Virus record (IMG/VR): IMGVR_UViG_3300042320_000117
Location: 1-35,665 of that record
Direction: 5' to 3' (one strand)
DNA from: a virus
DNA: 35,665 bases
Shown: positions 6,878-16,936 of the stretch, one piece after another
Position numbering within the stretch: position 1 is the stretch's first letter
Layout of the letters: the number at the start of each line of letters is the position of its first letter
The notes under the pieces: generated by a model
What the model saw: only the letters and a program-made list of their open reading frames with translations
Databases searched by the model: none
Told to the model about the DNA's origin: nothing
Position numbers and translations under genes: made by a program

Positions 6878-8695
6878 ATGCCTTACTACATAGACACAAC
6901 AGACGATGTACTGTCAATTGCTGGGTCTACCAGCTTTGAGGGTGGGCAAGCTTCTGGAATTTCCCCAAGCTTAATTGCAAATAATCAAGCCAGCGAAATT
7001 TCCAACATGACGATTAGCCCGTCTGGAATCCTCCAGACTAGGCAAGGCATTGAGCAAGTATCTGCAAACGTATCGAGTGGATCAGGAATTCAGGGTATGC
7101 ACTACTTTGACACGCCAAACATTGAGGAAATTGTTGTTGCTTGCAATGGAGCAATTTTCAAATCAACAAGTGCGACAAGCTTTGCCACAACCTCTGGAAC
7201 TGTAACAAGCGGCGCAGTACAGGTTGATTTTTCTCAGTTTAATAACAGGCTTTATTATTCGGATGGAGCAAGCAATCTGCATTTTACGGACGGAACAACG
7301 GCATTTAGGCAAGGCACAAGTGTTCTTTCAATTACAGTTACAAACGATGGAACTAGCTATGGCTCTGCCCCAACCGTCACAATTGGCGCGCCCAACCTAG
7401 CATACGGAACAACGGCCAGCGCGGTTGCAACAGTGGCATCCAATAAGGTAACTGCAATAACAGTCACAAACGCTGGTTCTGGGTATACTTCAGCACCTAC
7501 AGTTACAATTACTGGTGGAGGCGGGTCTGGCGCAACAGCAACAGCCAGCGTTTCTGCTCTCTCGCCATCTGGCCTTCGCCTCATTCGCCAGTTTACCAAT
7601 CGTTTATTTGCAGTTGGAACTGGCGATAATCGCAACACGCTTTACGCATCCGACATCCTTGATGCTGAGGTATGGAAGGCAACCAATACAATCGTTGTCG
7701 GTGGTAATGATGGCGAGGACATTATCGCCATCCAGCCATTCTTTGACTTTGAATTGCTCGTTTTCAAACCAAACAAGATTTACCTAGTAACTGTTGATCC
7801 AACCTCAACAACTGCTTCTGGCTGGACTGTAAGACTGATTAACGACAAGATTGGTTGTCAAGCATCCAGATCCGCAATCTTTACCAACAAGGATGTATTA
7901 TTCCTGTCTAATGACGGAATAAGAAGCGTTGTGAGGTCAGCAGCCGATGATTTTTACACCGTAGGCCCAACTCTTAGCGAGCCAGTTAAGAATGTGATAG
8001 CAAGAATCAATAGGAGCTATATTGGTTCTTCAAACGGAGCGTTCCATAACAACAGGTATTATCTGGCTCTTCCTCTGGACAACTCAACAACCTGCAATTA
8101 TGTGCTTGTTTACAACACGCTGTTTGGATCATTTGAGGGCTTGTGGTCAATAGCCGCAAACGCAATGACCAAGACCAACTTCTCTGGTGGGTACTCAGTA
8201 AACTGCGTAAAGCTTGCGGTTGGCAGTCCTACAGGACAGGTTGGACATCTTTACGATTACCTTGATCCAGATTTGCAGGGTGATGGCAACACAGAGTACA
8301 AGGACTACGGAACTTCCTATGCGTCCTACGTTGTGACCAAGGCTTACGATTTTGACGACAGGATTTCAAAGAAGTATGGGTCGCACTATGAGATGGAGTA
8401 CTATTACTCCACAGCCACCAATTGCACCATAGGCATGAAGCGGGAGACAGACTCTCAATATGTCACAATTGGAACAGCCGTAGACACATCGACCCCAGGA
8501 GGATTAACCCTACCATTCACGCTACCAGCTACGCTTTCGGCTCAGACCTACAACTTTAGGGCTGATAGTCTTAGGTCTTATCAGAAGTGGCGCAATATGA
8601 AGTTCAAGATGGAGGCTCCAGGTAAGAAGCTTTCCATTAAGCAAATTATGATTGCCGCCAACCCAGACACCATTGAGGTGCAAAAGAATATATGA
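6878..8695 (+). CDS. Tail nozzle / tail tubular protein B-like (stabilisation) protein
   Basis: 605 residues. The N-terminal region SNMTISPSGILQTRQGIEQ and later beta-propeller-like pieces (NRLFAVGTGDNRNTLYASDI, VLFLSNDGIRSV) match T7 gp12/P22 gp10-like nozzle proteins. Residues about 153-225 hold two copies of a Gly-rich repeat of the type VTNxGxxYxSAPTVTI, which looks like an inserted surface domain. It forms the tail tube below the adaptor. The stop overlaps the next start. Confidence 0.75.
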   Translation: MPYYIDTTDDVLSIAGSTSFEGGQASGISPSLIANNQASEISNMTISPSGILQTRQGIEQVSANVSSGSGIQGMHYFDTPNIEEIVVACNGAIFKSTSATSFATTSGTVTSGAVQVDFSQFNNRLYYSDGASNLHFTDGTTAFRQGTSVLSITVTNDGTSYGSAPTVTIGAPNLAYGTTASAVATVASNKVTAITVTNAGSGYTSAPTVTITGGGGSGATATASVSALSPSGLRLIRQFTNRLFAVGTGDNRNTLYASDILDAEVWKATNTIVVGGNDGEDIIAIQPFFDFELLVFKPNKIYLVTVDPTSTTASGWTVRLINDKIGCQASRSAIFTNKDVLFLSNDGIRSVVRSAADDFYTVGPTLSEPVKNVIARINRSYIGSSNGAFHNNRYYLALPLDNSTTCNYVLVYNTLFGSFEGLWSIAANAMTKTNFSGGYSVNCVKLAVGSPTGQVGHLYDYLDPDLQGDGNTEYKDYGTSYASYVVTKAYDFDDRISKKYGSHYEMEYYYSTATNCTIGMKRETDSQYVTIGTAVDTSTPGGLTLPFTLPATLSAQTYNFRADSLRSYQKWRNMKFKMEAPGKKLSIKQIMIAANPDTIEVQKNI

Positions 8696-9060
8696 CGGCT
8701 ATTGAATACATTGAGGAAAGCGGTGTTCCAGAGGCTATGTGGCCTAACCTGGCTGAGTGGTTTGGATGGTTCGAGAAGCAGGGTATGGTCGGAATAGTAA
8801 GGGATGAGGAAGGTATAGCTGGGGTGGCTTTGGCTAGGTGTATAAAGGATGGGCAAAAGGCTGACCATTATGTGCATAGCGAAGATGGTGAGAATGTGTT
8901 TGTTGATTTGACTATCTCCTCAAAAGGTGCTAAATCCTTACGATGCTTGCTGTTGCTCTTGGCAGAGCGTTTCGGTCCTCGCAAGCGGATCACCTTTAAT
9001 CGTTCTGGCAAACCAAGGAGTTACGAATATATGAAATTTATGCGAAAGGCTTTACTCTAA
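8692..9060 (+). CDS. Small protein between nozzle and ejection genes, GNAT-like
   Basis: 122 residues. The pattern WFEKQGMVGIVRDEEG, VALARC, VFVDLTISSKGAKSLRCLLL and RKRITFNRSGKPR resembles small acyltransferase-like (GNAT fold) proteins that podoviruses often carry here. The acetyl-CoA loop is not clear, so the activity is uncertain; it may be a virion assembly protein. GAGGTG precedes the ATG, and both ends overlap neighbours. Confidence 0.6.
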   Translation: MTAIEYIEESGVPEAMWPNLAEWFGWFEKQGMVGIVRDEEGIAGVALARCIKDGQKADHYVHSEDGENVFVDLTISSKGAKSLRCLLLLLAERFGPRKRITFNRSGKPRSYEYMKFMRKALL

Positions 9061-9521
9061 TGGGTGGCGGTCCTTCTATTCCTGCACCTCCGCCTCCGCC
9101 CGATCCGCTGAAGGCGGCTCAGGCGAATGATATTTTCTATCGCTCAAGCCTTGAGACCTATATTCAGAAACAGCCAGAAATTGCTGCGCTGGAACAAAGG
9201 TTGCGGGAGAAGTATTCTCCGCGCCAGCGTGAACTAGAACGCCAGATGTCAGCCTTGGATTTGCAGAGATCAGCCCAAGCTGGCTTGCAGGTTGAGCGTG
9301 AGCTTGGCCCACAACGTTCTTTGGAGGCTATGCGCCGTCAATTTGAAATGGCTCCAGAAGCATACGCAACTCAGCGTGGCTTGGGTCAACAAGCCGCAGT
9401 CCAGTTCGCTCGCCTTTATGGCCAATCTCCTATGGGTGCAGTTCCACAGAATGTCCAGCAATCGCAGGGAATAGGCAATGTTGATTACTTGAGCAATCTG
9501 CCAAGAGTAGGAGTCGGCTAA
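9060..9521 (+). CDS. Internal virion protein, small
   Basis: 153 residues. It starts MGGGPSIPAPPPPPDPLKAAQ (Gly- then Pro-rich) and continues as a long Gln/Glu/Arg-rich helix (LEQRLREKYSPRQRELERQM). This is typical of small ejection or core proteins next to the tail nozzle. No enzymatic motif. It is the first of four consecutive genes of this character. Confidence 0.65.
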   Translation: MGGGPSIPAPPPPPDPLKAAQANDIFYRSSLETYIQKQPEIAALEQRLREKYSPRQRELERQMSALDLQRSAQAGLQVERELGPQRSLEAMRRQFEMAPEAYATQRGLGQQAAVQFARLYGQSPMGAVPQNVQQSQGIGNVDYLSNLPRVGVG

Positions 9522-9522
9522 T

Positions 9523-11769
9523 ATGGCAACAGCAGCAGAAAGAGCAGCAACAGCGGCTGCTACAAAAAGAAATAATGCCATTAATACAATTAAGAAGGCA
9601 TTGCCACAATTGGCTAATCCAGAAAATTATGTTACATCAGCAAACAATGCAGATTTAACTGCAGCCAGGAAAGAATATTTAAAAACAAATCTTGGATTAG
9701 ATCCAGCCTTGTTTAAGTCTGGCGGTTCCTATGATCTCACAAAAGCCAACAAAGCGTATGCAGTAAAGTCGCTTGGTTTGGATTACACGAAGTTTGCAAA
9801 GGGCGGTTACGACATAAAGCAGGCCAACGAAGCCGCAAGGTTCAAGGAACTTGGAGTAAAGGATGTTGAGTCGCTTATTGACTCTAAGGGCAAATTCAAC
9901 GTAGCTGGCGGAGAAGAGAAGTTAATTAAGGATGTTTACAAACTAGACCCAGCCAATTTTGCTTTTTCTGGAACAGTAGTTGTGGGGCAAAGGCCAAATC
10001 CTGTTACTGGCAAGCAAGAAAACATAACCCAACAAGTATTGAAATATGACATCGCAAAGGCGGGTCAAAGGTTTGAAGAAGCTCGCCCTAGAATAGAGAC
10101 AGTCTCACAGTATCCAGCGAACTTTACACAAGCAGTAAATAATTACTCGAAAGCTTTTGAGGCTGCAATATCGGTTGGGCTTGAGAACATAAACGATGCG
10201 GATAAGGCAACCCTTCAAAAATTGGGAAGAACGGTAAGAGATTTTTCTGGAAAGAATATAAGCGAAAATCAACGCAGTATTATTGATAGAATCAATGACG
10301 TAGATACGACAATCAATAATTATGATGCCCAAAGAAAGATTCTGGAAGAGCAGGGCAAGAATATCCCTGGATCTCCAGAATACAATAAGCTTACTGCTGT
10401 TGAGAAAAAACAAGTCGATCAGGCTTGGGCCAAAAACAAAAGCCAAAACAATGCGCGAGAAAAACTTTTGCAAAGCAGAGAATCTGCCATTCGCCTTGCT
10501 ACTGACGCAAAGAATCTAGCTCCTCGCTTTCAAGAATCATTTACTAGATATGGCCTATCTGATGTTGTTCAAGGCATTGGAGGAAGGGCCGCCGATCTTG
10601 CCAAGGTTGATACTGGGCTTGCAAATCTTCGCGCCAATAAAGTCTTTGGAACTGATGCGTTGTCTGGGAAGTTAAACTCTCAAGTTACAGACGATCAGAT
10701 TCTTAATGACATCAACACGGCCAGAAAGAATGAGTATAAAAGTCTGTATGATATTGGCACAGCCGCAACAACCGATCTGCAGAGCCAGATTGCTCAAGCC
10801 AACCAGTTCTTGTCCGATCTTCCAGCAAACGACCCTAGGCGTGCCGAAGCACAGAAATCAATTGATAGCCTAAATTCAGAATTGGCAGAGGCGCAAAAGG
10901 ATACTCTTGAGGCTAAGAATCTTTTCGAGAATTATCAGCCCGTATCTGGCGAGCAAGCTACTGGTGCAATATCGCAATTCAGAGAATCCTTACGCCTTCC
11001 AGAAGAACGAACACTAAGACAGCTTGATGAGATTGACCCCACTGTTGGAGCAACTGTCCGCGCTCTTTCCAAGCAGTACCAGACGATGGCCGAAACTCCT
11101 CTTGAGGCAACGACCAGCCCAGAGACAGAAGCCTTTAGGCGTGATGTTGAACAACGGATTGCTGGTCAAGTTGCGCTAGGCTCACAACTTGGTGCGGAAG
11201 AGCAGAGGCAGTATCAGCAGGCTGCAAGGGCAGCACAGACTGCCAGAGGCAATATCTTTGGCGTTGCACCAGCCGTAGAGGAAGCAGTCACAACTGGATT
11301 GGCTGGGGAGCAAAGGTTACAGGCTCGCCTCGGAGCAGCGCAAGGATTCTTGGCTTCTGGTCAAAGCATGTCAGACGCAATTGCGCGTGACGTTGGTCTG
11401 CGTAACGCCCTTACTCAATCCCGCCTTGGCGCGGCTCAAGGGTTTATTGCAAGCGGTCCTACGCTGTACAACTTGGCCTCCCAGCGTTTGGGGCAACAGC
11501 AGAATATTCTAAACAATTATCTTGCTGCATCCGCACCTCAATCTACTGGTGGATTCCAAGCTACGCCTTCAGCCGCCAATCCGTATGCCTACGTCAATCC
11601 TAACGCTGGATTCGTTGGCGCGCAGAATGCGGCCAGCATTTACAATACGTTGGCGGATTATGCTGGATCGACTTACGGTGCGCAGGTTGGTGCGATTTCT
11701 AGGCAGCCGAGTGGGGCTGAACAATTTGGTCAGATTGCTACTGGTCTTAGCAACCTAATCAAGATATAA
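9523..11769 (+). CDS. Large internal virion/ejection protein
   Basis: 748 residues with AGGAG just before the ATG. Almost wholly helical and rich in Ala, Gln, Asn and Lys. It has short repeats near the N-terminus (LGLDPALFKSGGSYDLTKAN, LGLDYTKFAKGGYDIKQAN) and long coiled-coil stretches. The C-terminal third repeats the theme RLGAAQGFxASG twice. No enzyme motif. Size, composition and position match proteins stored in the head and injected with the DNA. Confidence 0.7.
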   Translation: MATAAERAATAAATKRNNAINTIKKALPQLANPENYVTSANNADLTAARKEYLKTNLGLDPALFKSGGSYDLTKANKAYAVKSLGLDYTKFAKGGYDIKQANEAARFKELGVKDVESLIDSKGKFNVAGGEEKLIKDVYKLDPANFAFSGTVVVGQRPNPVTGKQENITQQVLKYDIAKAGQRFEEARPRIETVSQYPANFTQAVNNYSKAFEAAISVGLENINDADKATLQKLGRTVRDFSGKNISENQRSIIDRINDVDTTINNYDAQRKILEEQGKNIPGSPEYNKLTAVEKKQVDQAWAKNKSQNNAREKLLQSRESAIRLATDAKNLAPRFQESFTRYGLSDVVQGIGGRAADLAKVDTGLANLRANKVFGTDALSGKLNSQVTDDQILNDINTARKNEYKSLYDIGTAATTDLQSQIAQANQFLSDLPANDPRRAEAQKSIDSLNSELAEAQKDTLEAKNLFENYQPVSGEQATGAISQFRESLRLPEERTLRQLDEIDPTVGATVRALSKQYQTMAETPLEATTSPETEAFRRDVEQRIAGQVALGSQLGAEEQRQYQQAARAAQTARGNIFGVAPAVEEAVTTGLAGEQRLQARLGAAQGFLASGQSMSDAIARDVGLRNALTQSRLGAAQGFIASGPTLYNLASQRLGQQQNILNNYLAASAPQSTGGFQATPSAANPYAYVNPNAGFVGAQNAASIYNTLADYAGSTYGAQVGAISRQPSGAEQFGQIATGLSNLIKI

Positions 11770-11777
11770 GGAGATTT

Positions 11778-12494
11778 ATGGCAGTATTAGATATACCAGC
11801 AATGATGGATATGTTTCGGCAGGACGAGGCTCAGAAGCAAGCTGCTGCTGAAGCGCAGAGAAAGCAGGCACTTGAAGAGCGTGCAATGGCTATCAAGGAA
11901 CAGCCAGACGTTGACTTTACATTTGAAAAGGGTGGACTGAAAGTCAAAGGCAAGCTAAAGGATCTTCCTACTTTAAGCCAAGATCCAGCCTTTGCTCCTT
12001 ATCTCGCTGGGATTGGTAGCACAATCACGAATGAGCAATCATTGGAGAACGAGGAAGTTCAGGCTCAAAGGGAATCAATCAATGACAGATTGCGTAAGCT
12101 TTCCGCTGAAAGACTTAAACAAAAACTTGAGATTGCAAAAGGCGACACTCGCACTGGAGCTATGGAGCTTGGTCTTGGTCTTGTAGGGCTGAAGAAAAGA
12201 TCCGATGTAATGAAGGAGCTTGAGGCCGAACGTGGGGTGCTTCAAGGAAGAATGGCAGAGCTTGGATTCAACAGGCAAACTGGTCAAATGGAAACCGAGA
12301 CTCCAGAAGGCGCACCAACAGCTACAGCCCCAAGCGCGCCAGCTATTGCTGCACCAACAATGGAACAGCAACCAGCCCAACCCCAAGCACCAAAGAATTT
12401 CAATAGTCTTCAAGAAGCAAGGGCAGCAGGCGTGAAGCCTGGGGAACTTATCTACATCAACGGAAAGCCAGGACGACTGCAAGCGAGGCAGTAA
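11778..12494 (+). CDS. Ejection-region helical protein
   Basis: 238 residues with a strong AAGGAG site. A helical Gln/Ala/Glu-rich start (MFRQDEAQKQAAAEAQRK), a second coiled coil (RLRKLSAERLKQKLEIAK), a Pro/Ala/Gln-rich linker, and a short C-terminal domain ending INGKPGRLQARQ. Probably an internal virion or assembly protein. No family recognised. Confidence 0.65.
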   Translation: MAVLDIPAMMDMFRQDEAQKQAAAEAQRKQALEERAMAIKEQPDVDFTFEKGGLKVKGKLKDLPTLSQDPAFAPYLAGIGSTITNEQSLENEEVQAQRESINDRLRKLSAERLKQKLEIAKGDTRTGAMELGLGLVGLKKRSDVMKELEAERGVLQGRMAELGFNRQTGQMETETPEGAPTATAPSAPAIAAPTMEQQPAQPQAPKNFNSLQEARAAGVKPGELIYINGKPGRLQARQ

Positions 12495-12497
12495 GCA

Positions 12498-15400
12498 ATG
12501 GCTATAGAGCCAGAGCTTGAGTTCGTTCCAGAGCAGGAACAAGATTTAGAGTTCGCCCCGCTTTCTCAAGAGGAAGCTGGAAACTTAACCAAAGCCGAAT
12601 ATCTCGCATCTGGTGGCAAGCCAGAGGAAGTTATCTCGCCAGAACGCAAGGCTTTACTAGATCAAGAAACACAGCGTCAGCTACAGGCTGGAGCAACTCC
12701 ACGGCAAGCATCCATTGAGGCTGGCAAAGCCTTGGATGCAATGGGCGCGATCCGCAGGCCAGACGGAACGATAGCGGAAGGATACAAGCCAACAGCGCAG
12801 GCGTTGGCTGAAGGCATTATCGAGACTCCAGCAATCCCAGCCGTAAAGGAAGCACAGAGGTTGGGCATCGAAACCGTATCCTCTGGAACGGACAAAGCTA
12901 CAGGCGTTGGATTTGCAATTGGAAGAAACAAGGACGGCAAGGTGGTACGCTTTGAGGCTGACAAGGATGGCAATGTTGACTCCTTTGAGCTTGAGCCAGA
13001 AGAACCCAGCAGGCTAGGCGCGATTGCTCGCACTGTTGCAAGCCAAGTAATCCCCGCAACCACTGGTGCTGTGGCTGCTGAAACCGCTGCTGCACTTACA
13101 CCTGGAGGTATACTCCCAAAGCTGGCTACTGGCGCGATTGCTGGTATCGGTGGATTTATCGCAGGCCAGAAGGGTCAAGAGGCTGCTGGTAAAGCGTTGC
13201 TAGGTCCAGAGCGTATGGCTCGAATCAGCGAAGTATTACAGCGCGATGTTGAGAAGTATCCAATAACCACAACGGCTGCATCCATTCTTACGCCTACTGG
13301 CGGTGGGTTGGTTGGATTGGCAAAAGGAGTTCGCGGCGCATTAACTCGCCCAGCCACTCAAGCTGCTGAAGCTGTTGCACCTGCCGTAACCCCAGCGGTT
13401 GAGGGTGCTTTGCCGAAGGCAGTTGAGGCAGTTGCTCCGAAGGCAGAACAAGTAGTAGCAAAAGCAAGCGTTCCTCCAGTTGAATTGCCAATTGAATTGC
13501 CTGCAACACCAAAGGGAATTGGGTATAGACAAGCTGGAGTAAAGATGGTGAAAGATCCATTCCTTAACAGAGAAGTGCGCGAACAGCTTGCAAAGAGTGA
13601 GGATATAAAGTATGCAAAGTTTGGTCAGAAGGCATTGCAAGATGCCCTAGCAAACGAGTCCGATGATGTTGTAAGAGGAATTTTTGAAAGCGGAACTGCT
13701 CCTCAAAAAGTAGTTGCCAATGCCGAGCTAATTAACCGAGCATCAAAACAGAATGATGTTAAGTCATTGATTGATCTTGCGAAGACAAGAATAAAACTAC
13801 CTACAGAAGCTGCTCAAACTGTTGCAGCAATGAGGACTCTCCCATCGGCAACCCAAAATGGATACCTTGCTACACTAAGCGTTTTTCTTGATAAGAATGG
13901 AAGAACCCTTACTCAGCCTCTTCTTATAGAAGCCAGAAATCTTTTTAAGCTACAAGCCAGAACTAGGTCAACCTATGAAACTCTTGCGGAAAGAGCAAGA
14001 AATACGCTGGATGATGTTGACATACAGAAAGCAATTCAAGCAGAGAAAAGATTTGTTGAAAGTGCGTTTAGATTCCAGAACTTTGAGTCAAGACTTGTTC
14101 CTAAAAAGTTTTTTGCTGAAACTCTGCCAACCGTAATACAGGGAAATCTTCTTGCTCCTTTGTCATTGGTCACAAATCTTTGGAGCAATGCGGTAAGCTC
14201 ATTGCCCAGAGCGATGGGAAGACAGGGTGCGTTTATAAGCCAAGAAGTAGCAAGGGCGTTCAAGAAATCAGTTGGACTTCCAGTTGCAGAGAGAACTGTG
14301 TCATCACCAATATCTTTGGCTGGAGCAAGAAGAGTTGGGGAAACAGTTAAAGCATTTGTTCGTGGAGGCGGAGAAGGATTGGCTGGGTTAAAAAGAGGCA
14401 TCAGTGCCGAAGGGTTATTGTCTGGAGAGAAAATAAGAGGATTCCAGCCAGCCCAAGCGTTTAGACAATTTTGGACAGGATCTGGATTGGCTAAACCAGT
14501 TCTTAACGGATGGAAAGGATTGGGGCAGGCTGGGCTTGATAGGGCTAGACTGGCCGCCGAAACGGTGCTTGGCGTTCCGCCAGAAACAATGTTGCGACTA
14601 CTTCAGCTTGGAGATACTCCATTCAGAAGAATGGCTCAAGCAAGGCTTTTGGCTGAATCCGCACAACTTCAAAGAGTATCCAAGATTTCTTCTCTTAATA
14701 ATGAGCTTTCAAAATTGTTGTCAAAACCCAAAACAACAGCAACTGACTCAGCAAAAATACAAGACATTAGAAATCAAATTGAGTCGATTGGCAAAAGAGA
14801 AATTGGAAAAGAAATTTCAGTAGCAACAAGACTTCCATCAGCGGAAGCTTTAGGAAAAATAGAACAAGAGGCAGCAGAAGCCGTGTTCCAGCAGGACACG
14901 CCGCTATCAAGAGCAGCCTTGAGCGTATCAAATATGTTTGGCCTTGGTAATAGGGTTGGATTGGCGAGGACTCTTGGGAAGACAATTATCCCATACGCAA
15001 AGACACCAGCAAATGTGATCGATGAAATGCTTGATTATTCGCTTCCTGGTTATGCGCTCGTCACAAAGGGAATACCAGCAATGCAATCCAAGGACGCTAG
15101 AGGCGTACACATGGCAATAGGAAAAACATTAACAAGCCTAACCATAGGGGCAGTTGCAAAAACATTGTCGGACGCTGGGGTGATTGGCGGGTCGGCAGAG
15201 GATTCCGAGAAGACTAGGGACATACAATACAAAACACTTCCTCCTCGAACAATAAACCTTAGCGCGCTGGAAAGATTTGCGGAGGGTGATTCCACAGACC
15301 TCCAGCCTGGTGATCGTGTTATGAATCTTGAGAAAATGGGGATTGTTGGCGGAATGCTTGCAACTTGGAATGAGGCAAGTAAGGCAACGGACAAGGGTGA

Positions 15401-16163
15401 ATTTATAAGTCCAGAATTTTTAACTGCACTTGTCCCAGAAACCTTGTCATTTGCTATGAACCAAAGCTTTCTGAAGGGAACAAACAGCCTTCTTTCGGCA
15501 ATGCTGGACGGCAAGAGAGATAGGATGGATAAGTGGATTGCCAATTACTTTGGAACAGTATCTTCAATAGTTTTCCCCAATACGCTTAGTGCTGTGTCAA
15601 GGTCTATGAGCGATTCATTACCAGAGAAAATAAAGATTAAGGATATTGAGGGTGAAGATACAACAGAAAGAACGCTAAATTTATTTGGCGAAGTCCTCAA
15701 GAGGAAGCTTCTTGGCTATGCAGAGGATTTGCCAAGAAAGATTGATATATGGGGAAGAGAAATACCGCAGACACCAGAAGGTGCTGATCCAGTAATGTAC
15801 AACTTCTTTGATTTCACCAAGTCAAGAGAAGCAACATACGATAAAACCACCTTGGCAATTTACAAGCTATTCAAGGAAACTGAAAATGGAGATGTGATAC
15901 CACCGAAGCCTTTAGAGCAATTTATGATTGGCAACGAAAAGTACAGGCTATCTCCAGAGTTGTATGAAAAATACTCAAAGATAAGAGGCCGAGCCAACCG
16001 CGCTGCTGCTGAAGCATTGCTTGGTGATAGTGGCTTCAAGAGGCTTGGTAGCGAGGATAAGGTTAGGGCATTAAAGAGCGCGTATTCTCAAGTTGGCAGT
16101 GACGCAAGAAAAGAGTTTTTGATTCGTAATGAGTCAAAAATTAAGCAAGGCCAAAAACAATGA
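12498..16163 (+). CDS. Very large internal virion protein with membrane-active segments
   Basis: 1221 residues, the longest gene here. An acidic N-terminus is followed near residues 180-240 by long Ala/Gly stretches (PATTGAVAAETAAALTPGG, ATGAIAGIGGFIAGQKG) that look like glycine-zipper membrane segments. A second hydrophobic Ala/Gly stretch with a Pro/Val-rich linker follows. The central GNLLAPLSLVTNLWSNAV is reminiscent of the 'NLLSGP-THVVN-SN' segment of large phage polyvalent proteins. The C-terminal part is helical and charged. A role in forming the DNA ejection channel across the envelope is likely, by size, order and membrane segments. Confidence 0.7.
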   Translation: MAIEPELEFVPEQEQDLEFAPLSQEEAGNLTKAEYLASGGKPEEVISPERKALLDQETQRQLQAGATPRQASIEAGKALDAMGAIRRPDGTIAEGYKPTAQALAEGIIETPAIPAVKEAQRLGIETVSSGTDKATGVGFAIGRNKDGKVVRFEADKDGNVDSFELEPEEPSRLGAIARTVASQVIPATTGAVAAETAAALTPGGILPKLATGAIAGIGGFIAGQKGQEAAGKALLGPERMARISEVLQRDVEKYPITTTAASILTPTGGGLVGLAKGVRGALTRPATQAAEAVAPAVTPAVEGALPKAVEAVAPKAEQVVAKASVPPVELPIELPATPKGIGYRQAGVKMVKDPFLNREVREQLAKSEDIKYAKFGQKALQDALANESDDVVRGIFESGTAPQKVVANAELINRASKQNDVKSLIDLAKTRIKLPTEAAQTVAAMRTLPSATQNGYLATLSVFLDKNGRTLTQPLLIEARNLFKLQARTRSTYETLAERARNTLDDVDIQKAIQAEKRFVESAFRFQNFESRLVPKKFFAETLPTVIQGNLLAPLSLVTNLWSNAVSSLPRAMGRQGAFISQEVARAFKKSVGLPVAERTVSSPISLAGARRVGETVKAFVRGGGEGLAGLKRGISAEGLLSGEKIRGFQPAQAFRQFWTGSGLAKPVLNGWKGLGQAGLDRARLAAETVLGVPPETMLRLLQLGDTPFRRMAQARLLAESAQLQRVSKISSLNNELSKLLSKPKTTATDSAKIQDIRNQIESIGKREIGKEISVATRLPSAEALGKIEQEAAEAVFQQDTPLSRAALSVSNMFGLGNRVGLARTLGKTIIPYAKTPANVIDEMLDYSLPGYALVTKGIPAMQSKDARGVHMAIGKTLTSLTIGAVAKTLSDAGVIGGSAEDSEKTRDIQYKTLPPRTINLSALERFAEGDSTDLQPGDRVMNLEKMGIVGGMLATWNEASKATDKGEFISPEFLTALVPETLSFAMNQSFLKGTNSLLSAMLDGKRDRMDKWIANYFGTVSSIVFPNTLSAVSRSMSDSLPEKIKIKDIEGEDTTERTLNLFGEVLKRKLLGYAEDLPRKIDIWGREIPQTPEGADPVMYNFFDFTKSREATYDKTTLAIYKLFKETENGDVIPPKPLEQFMIGNEKYRLSPELYEKYSKIRGRANRAAAEALLGDSGFKRLGSEDKVRALKSAYSQVGSDARKEFLIRNESKIKQGQKQ

Positions 16164-16936
16164 AGTTTTCAGTAAACCCATCCAAGGATGTTTCCTTGCG
16201 AAACGATATGGTGGCAAGAGAGCTTACTGGAACTGGATACGAGCCAGTACCAGAAGAGATAAGAAGGATTGCCCCAATTGAGAAAGCTAGAGAATACGCC
16301 AAGCAAGCACCGCAAGTACAACAATCTGTGCCAGAACAACCAGAACTTGACTTCATAGAGGAACAACAGCCTATGCAAACAAAACCAGAACAAGATGCAC
16401 TACAAACAGCAGCGTTAAAGACGATTGATTTTGAGGCAAGGAAGGACAAGCAAGGAAACGTGCAGGTCTATAAATTGCCAGCAGGAGATATGGGTGGTAA
16501 TTTTGAGGTTGCTGGTATTAACGACAAGTATCATCCAGATGCCTTCAAAAGAATCTCATCGCTCCCAGCGCAAGAAAGAGCGCAGGCTGCGGCACAATAC
16601 GTCAAAGAGTACACCAGCCCATTCGTCTCTAAACTTCCCCAAGAAGTCCAACCATTCGCACAGGATCTCGCGTTTAATCGCGGGATGGGCGGCGCAACGA
16701 AGTACATCCAGCAAGGATTGAACACGCTGGGGCAGAAGGTGACGGTAGATGGAGGATTAGGTCCGAAGACATTGCAAGCCATCAACCAAGTCGACCCAAA
16801 GGCGTTAATGCGTGCAGCCAGCGATGCTCAATTGCAAGACGAATACCGAATGGCTCAACGCAACCCAGCCAGAAAGAAGTTTATTGGTGGACTCGAAAGC
16901 AGAATACGAAATAGGCTCGCAATATTTGGAGCTTAA
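16160..16936 (+). CDS. Peptidoglycan hydrolase, GH108-like with C-terminal binding domain
   Basis: 258 residues. Residues 1-88 form a Pro/Gln/Glu-rich extension. The catalytic domain begins IDFEARKDKQGNVQVYKLPA (candidate catalytic Glu in DFEA) and continues GDMGGNFEVAGINDKYHP. It then runs AFNRGMGGATKYIQQGLN and VDGGLGPKTLQAIN, the pattern of GH108-type lysozymes with a PG-binding-3 module. It overlaps the giant ejection protein gene, which suggests a virion-borne wall-digesting enzyme, though it could also serve as the endolysin because no other muralytic gene is seen. Confidence 0.8.
   Translation: MKFSVNPSKDVSLRNDMVARELTGTGYEPVPEEIRRIAPIEKAREYAKQAPQVQQSVPEQPELDFIEEQQPMQTKPEQDALQTAALKTIDFEARKDKQGNVQVYKLPAGDMGGNFEVAGINDKYHPDAFKRISSLPAQERAQAAAQYVKEYTSPFVSKLPQEVQPFAQDLAFNRGMGGATKYIQQGLNTLGQKVTVDGGLGPKTLQAINQVDPKALMRAASDAQLQDEYRMAQRNPARKKFIGGLESRIRNRLAIFGA

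Noticed and set aside
12075-12542. 155-codon antisense ORF
   Set aside because: Leu/Cys/Trp-rich shadow of a Gln/Lys/Ala-rich coding region; no start signal.
15050-15544. 164-codon antisense ORF in the giant ejection protein gene
   Set aside because: Explained by codon usage of the plus-strand gene; no ribosome site and no recognisable motif.
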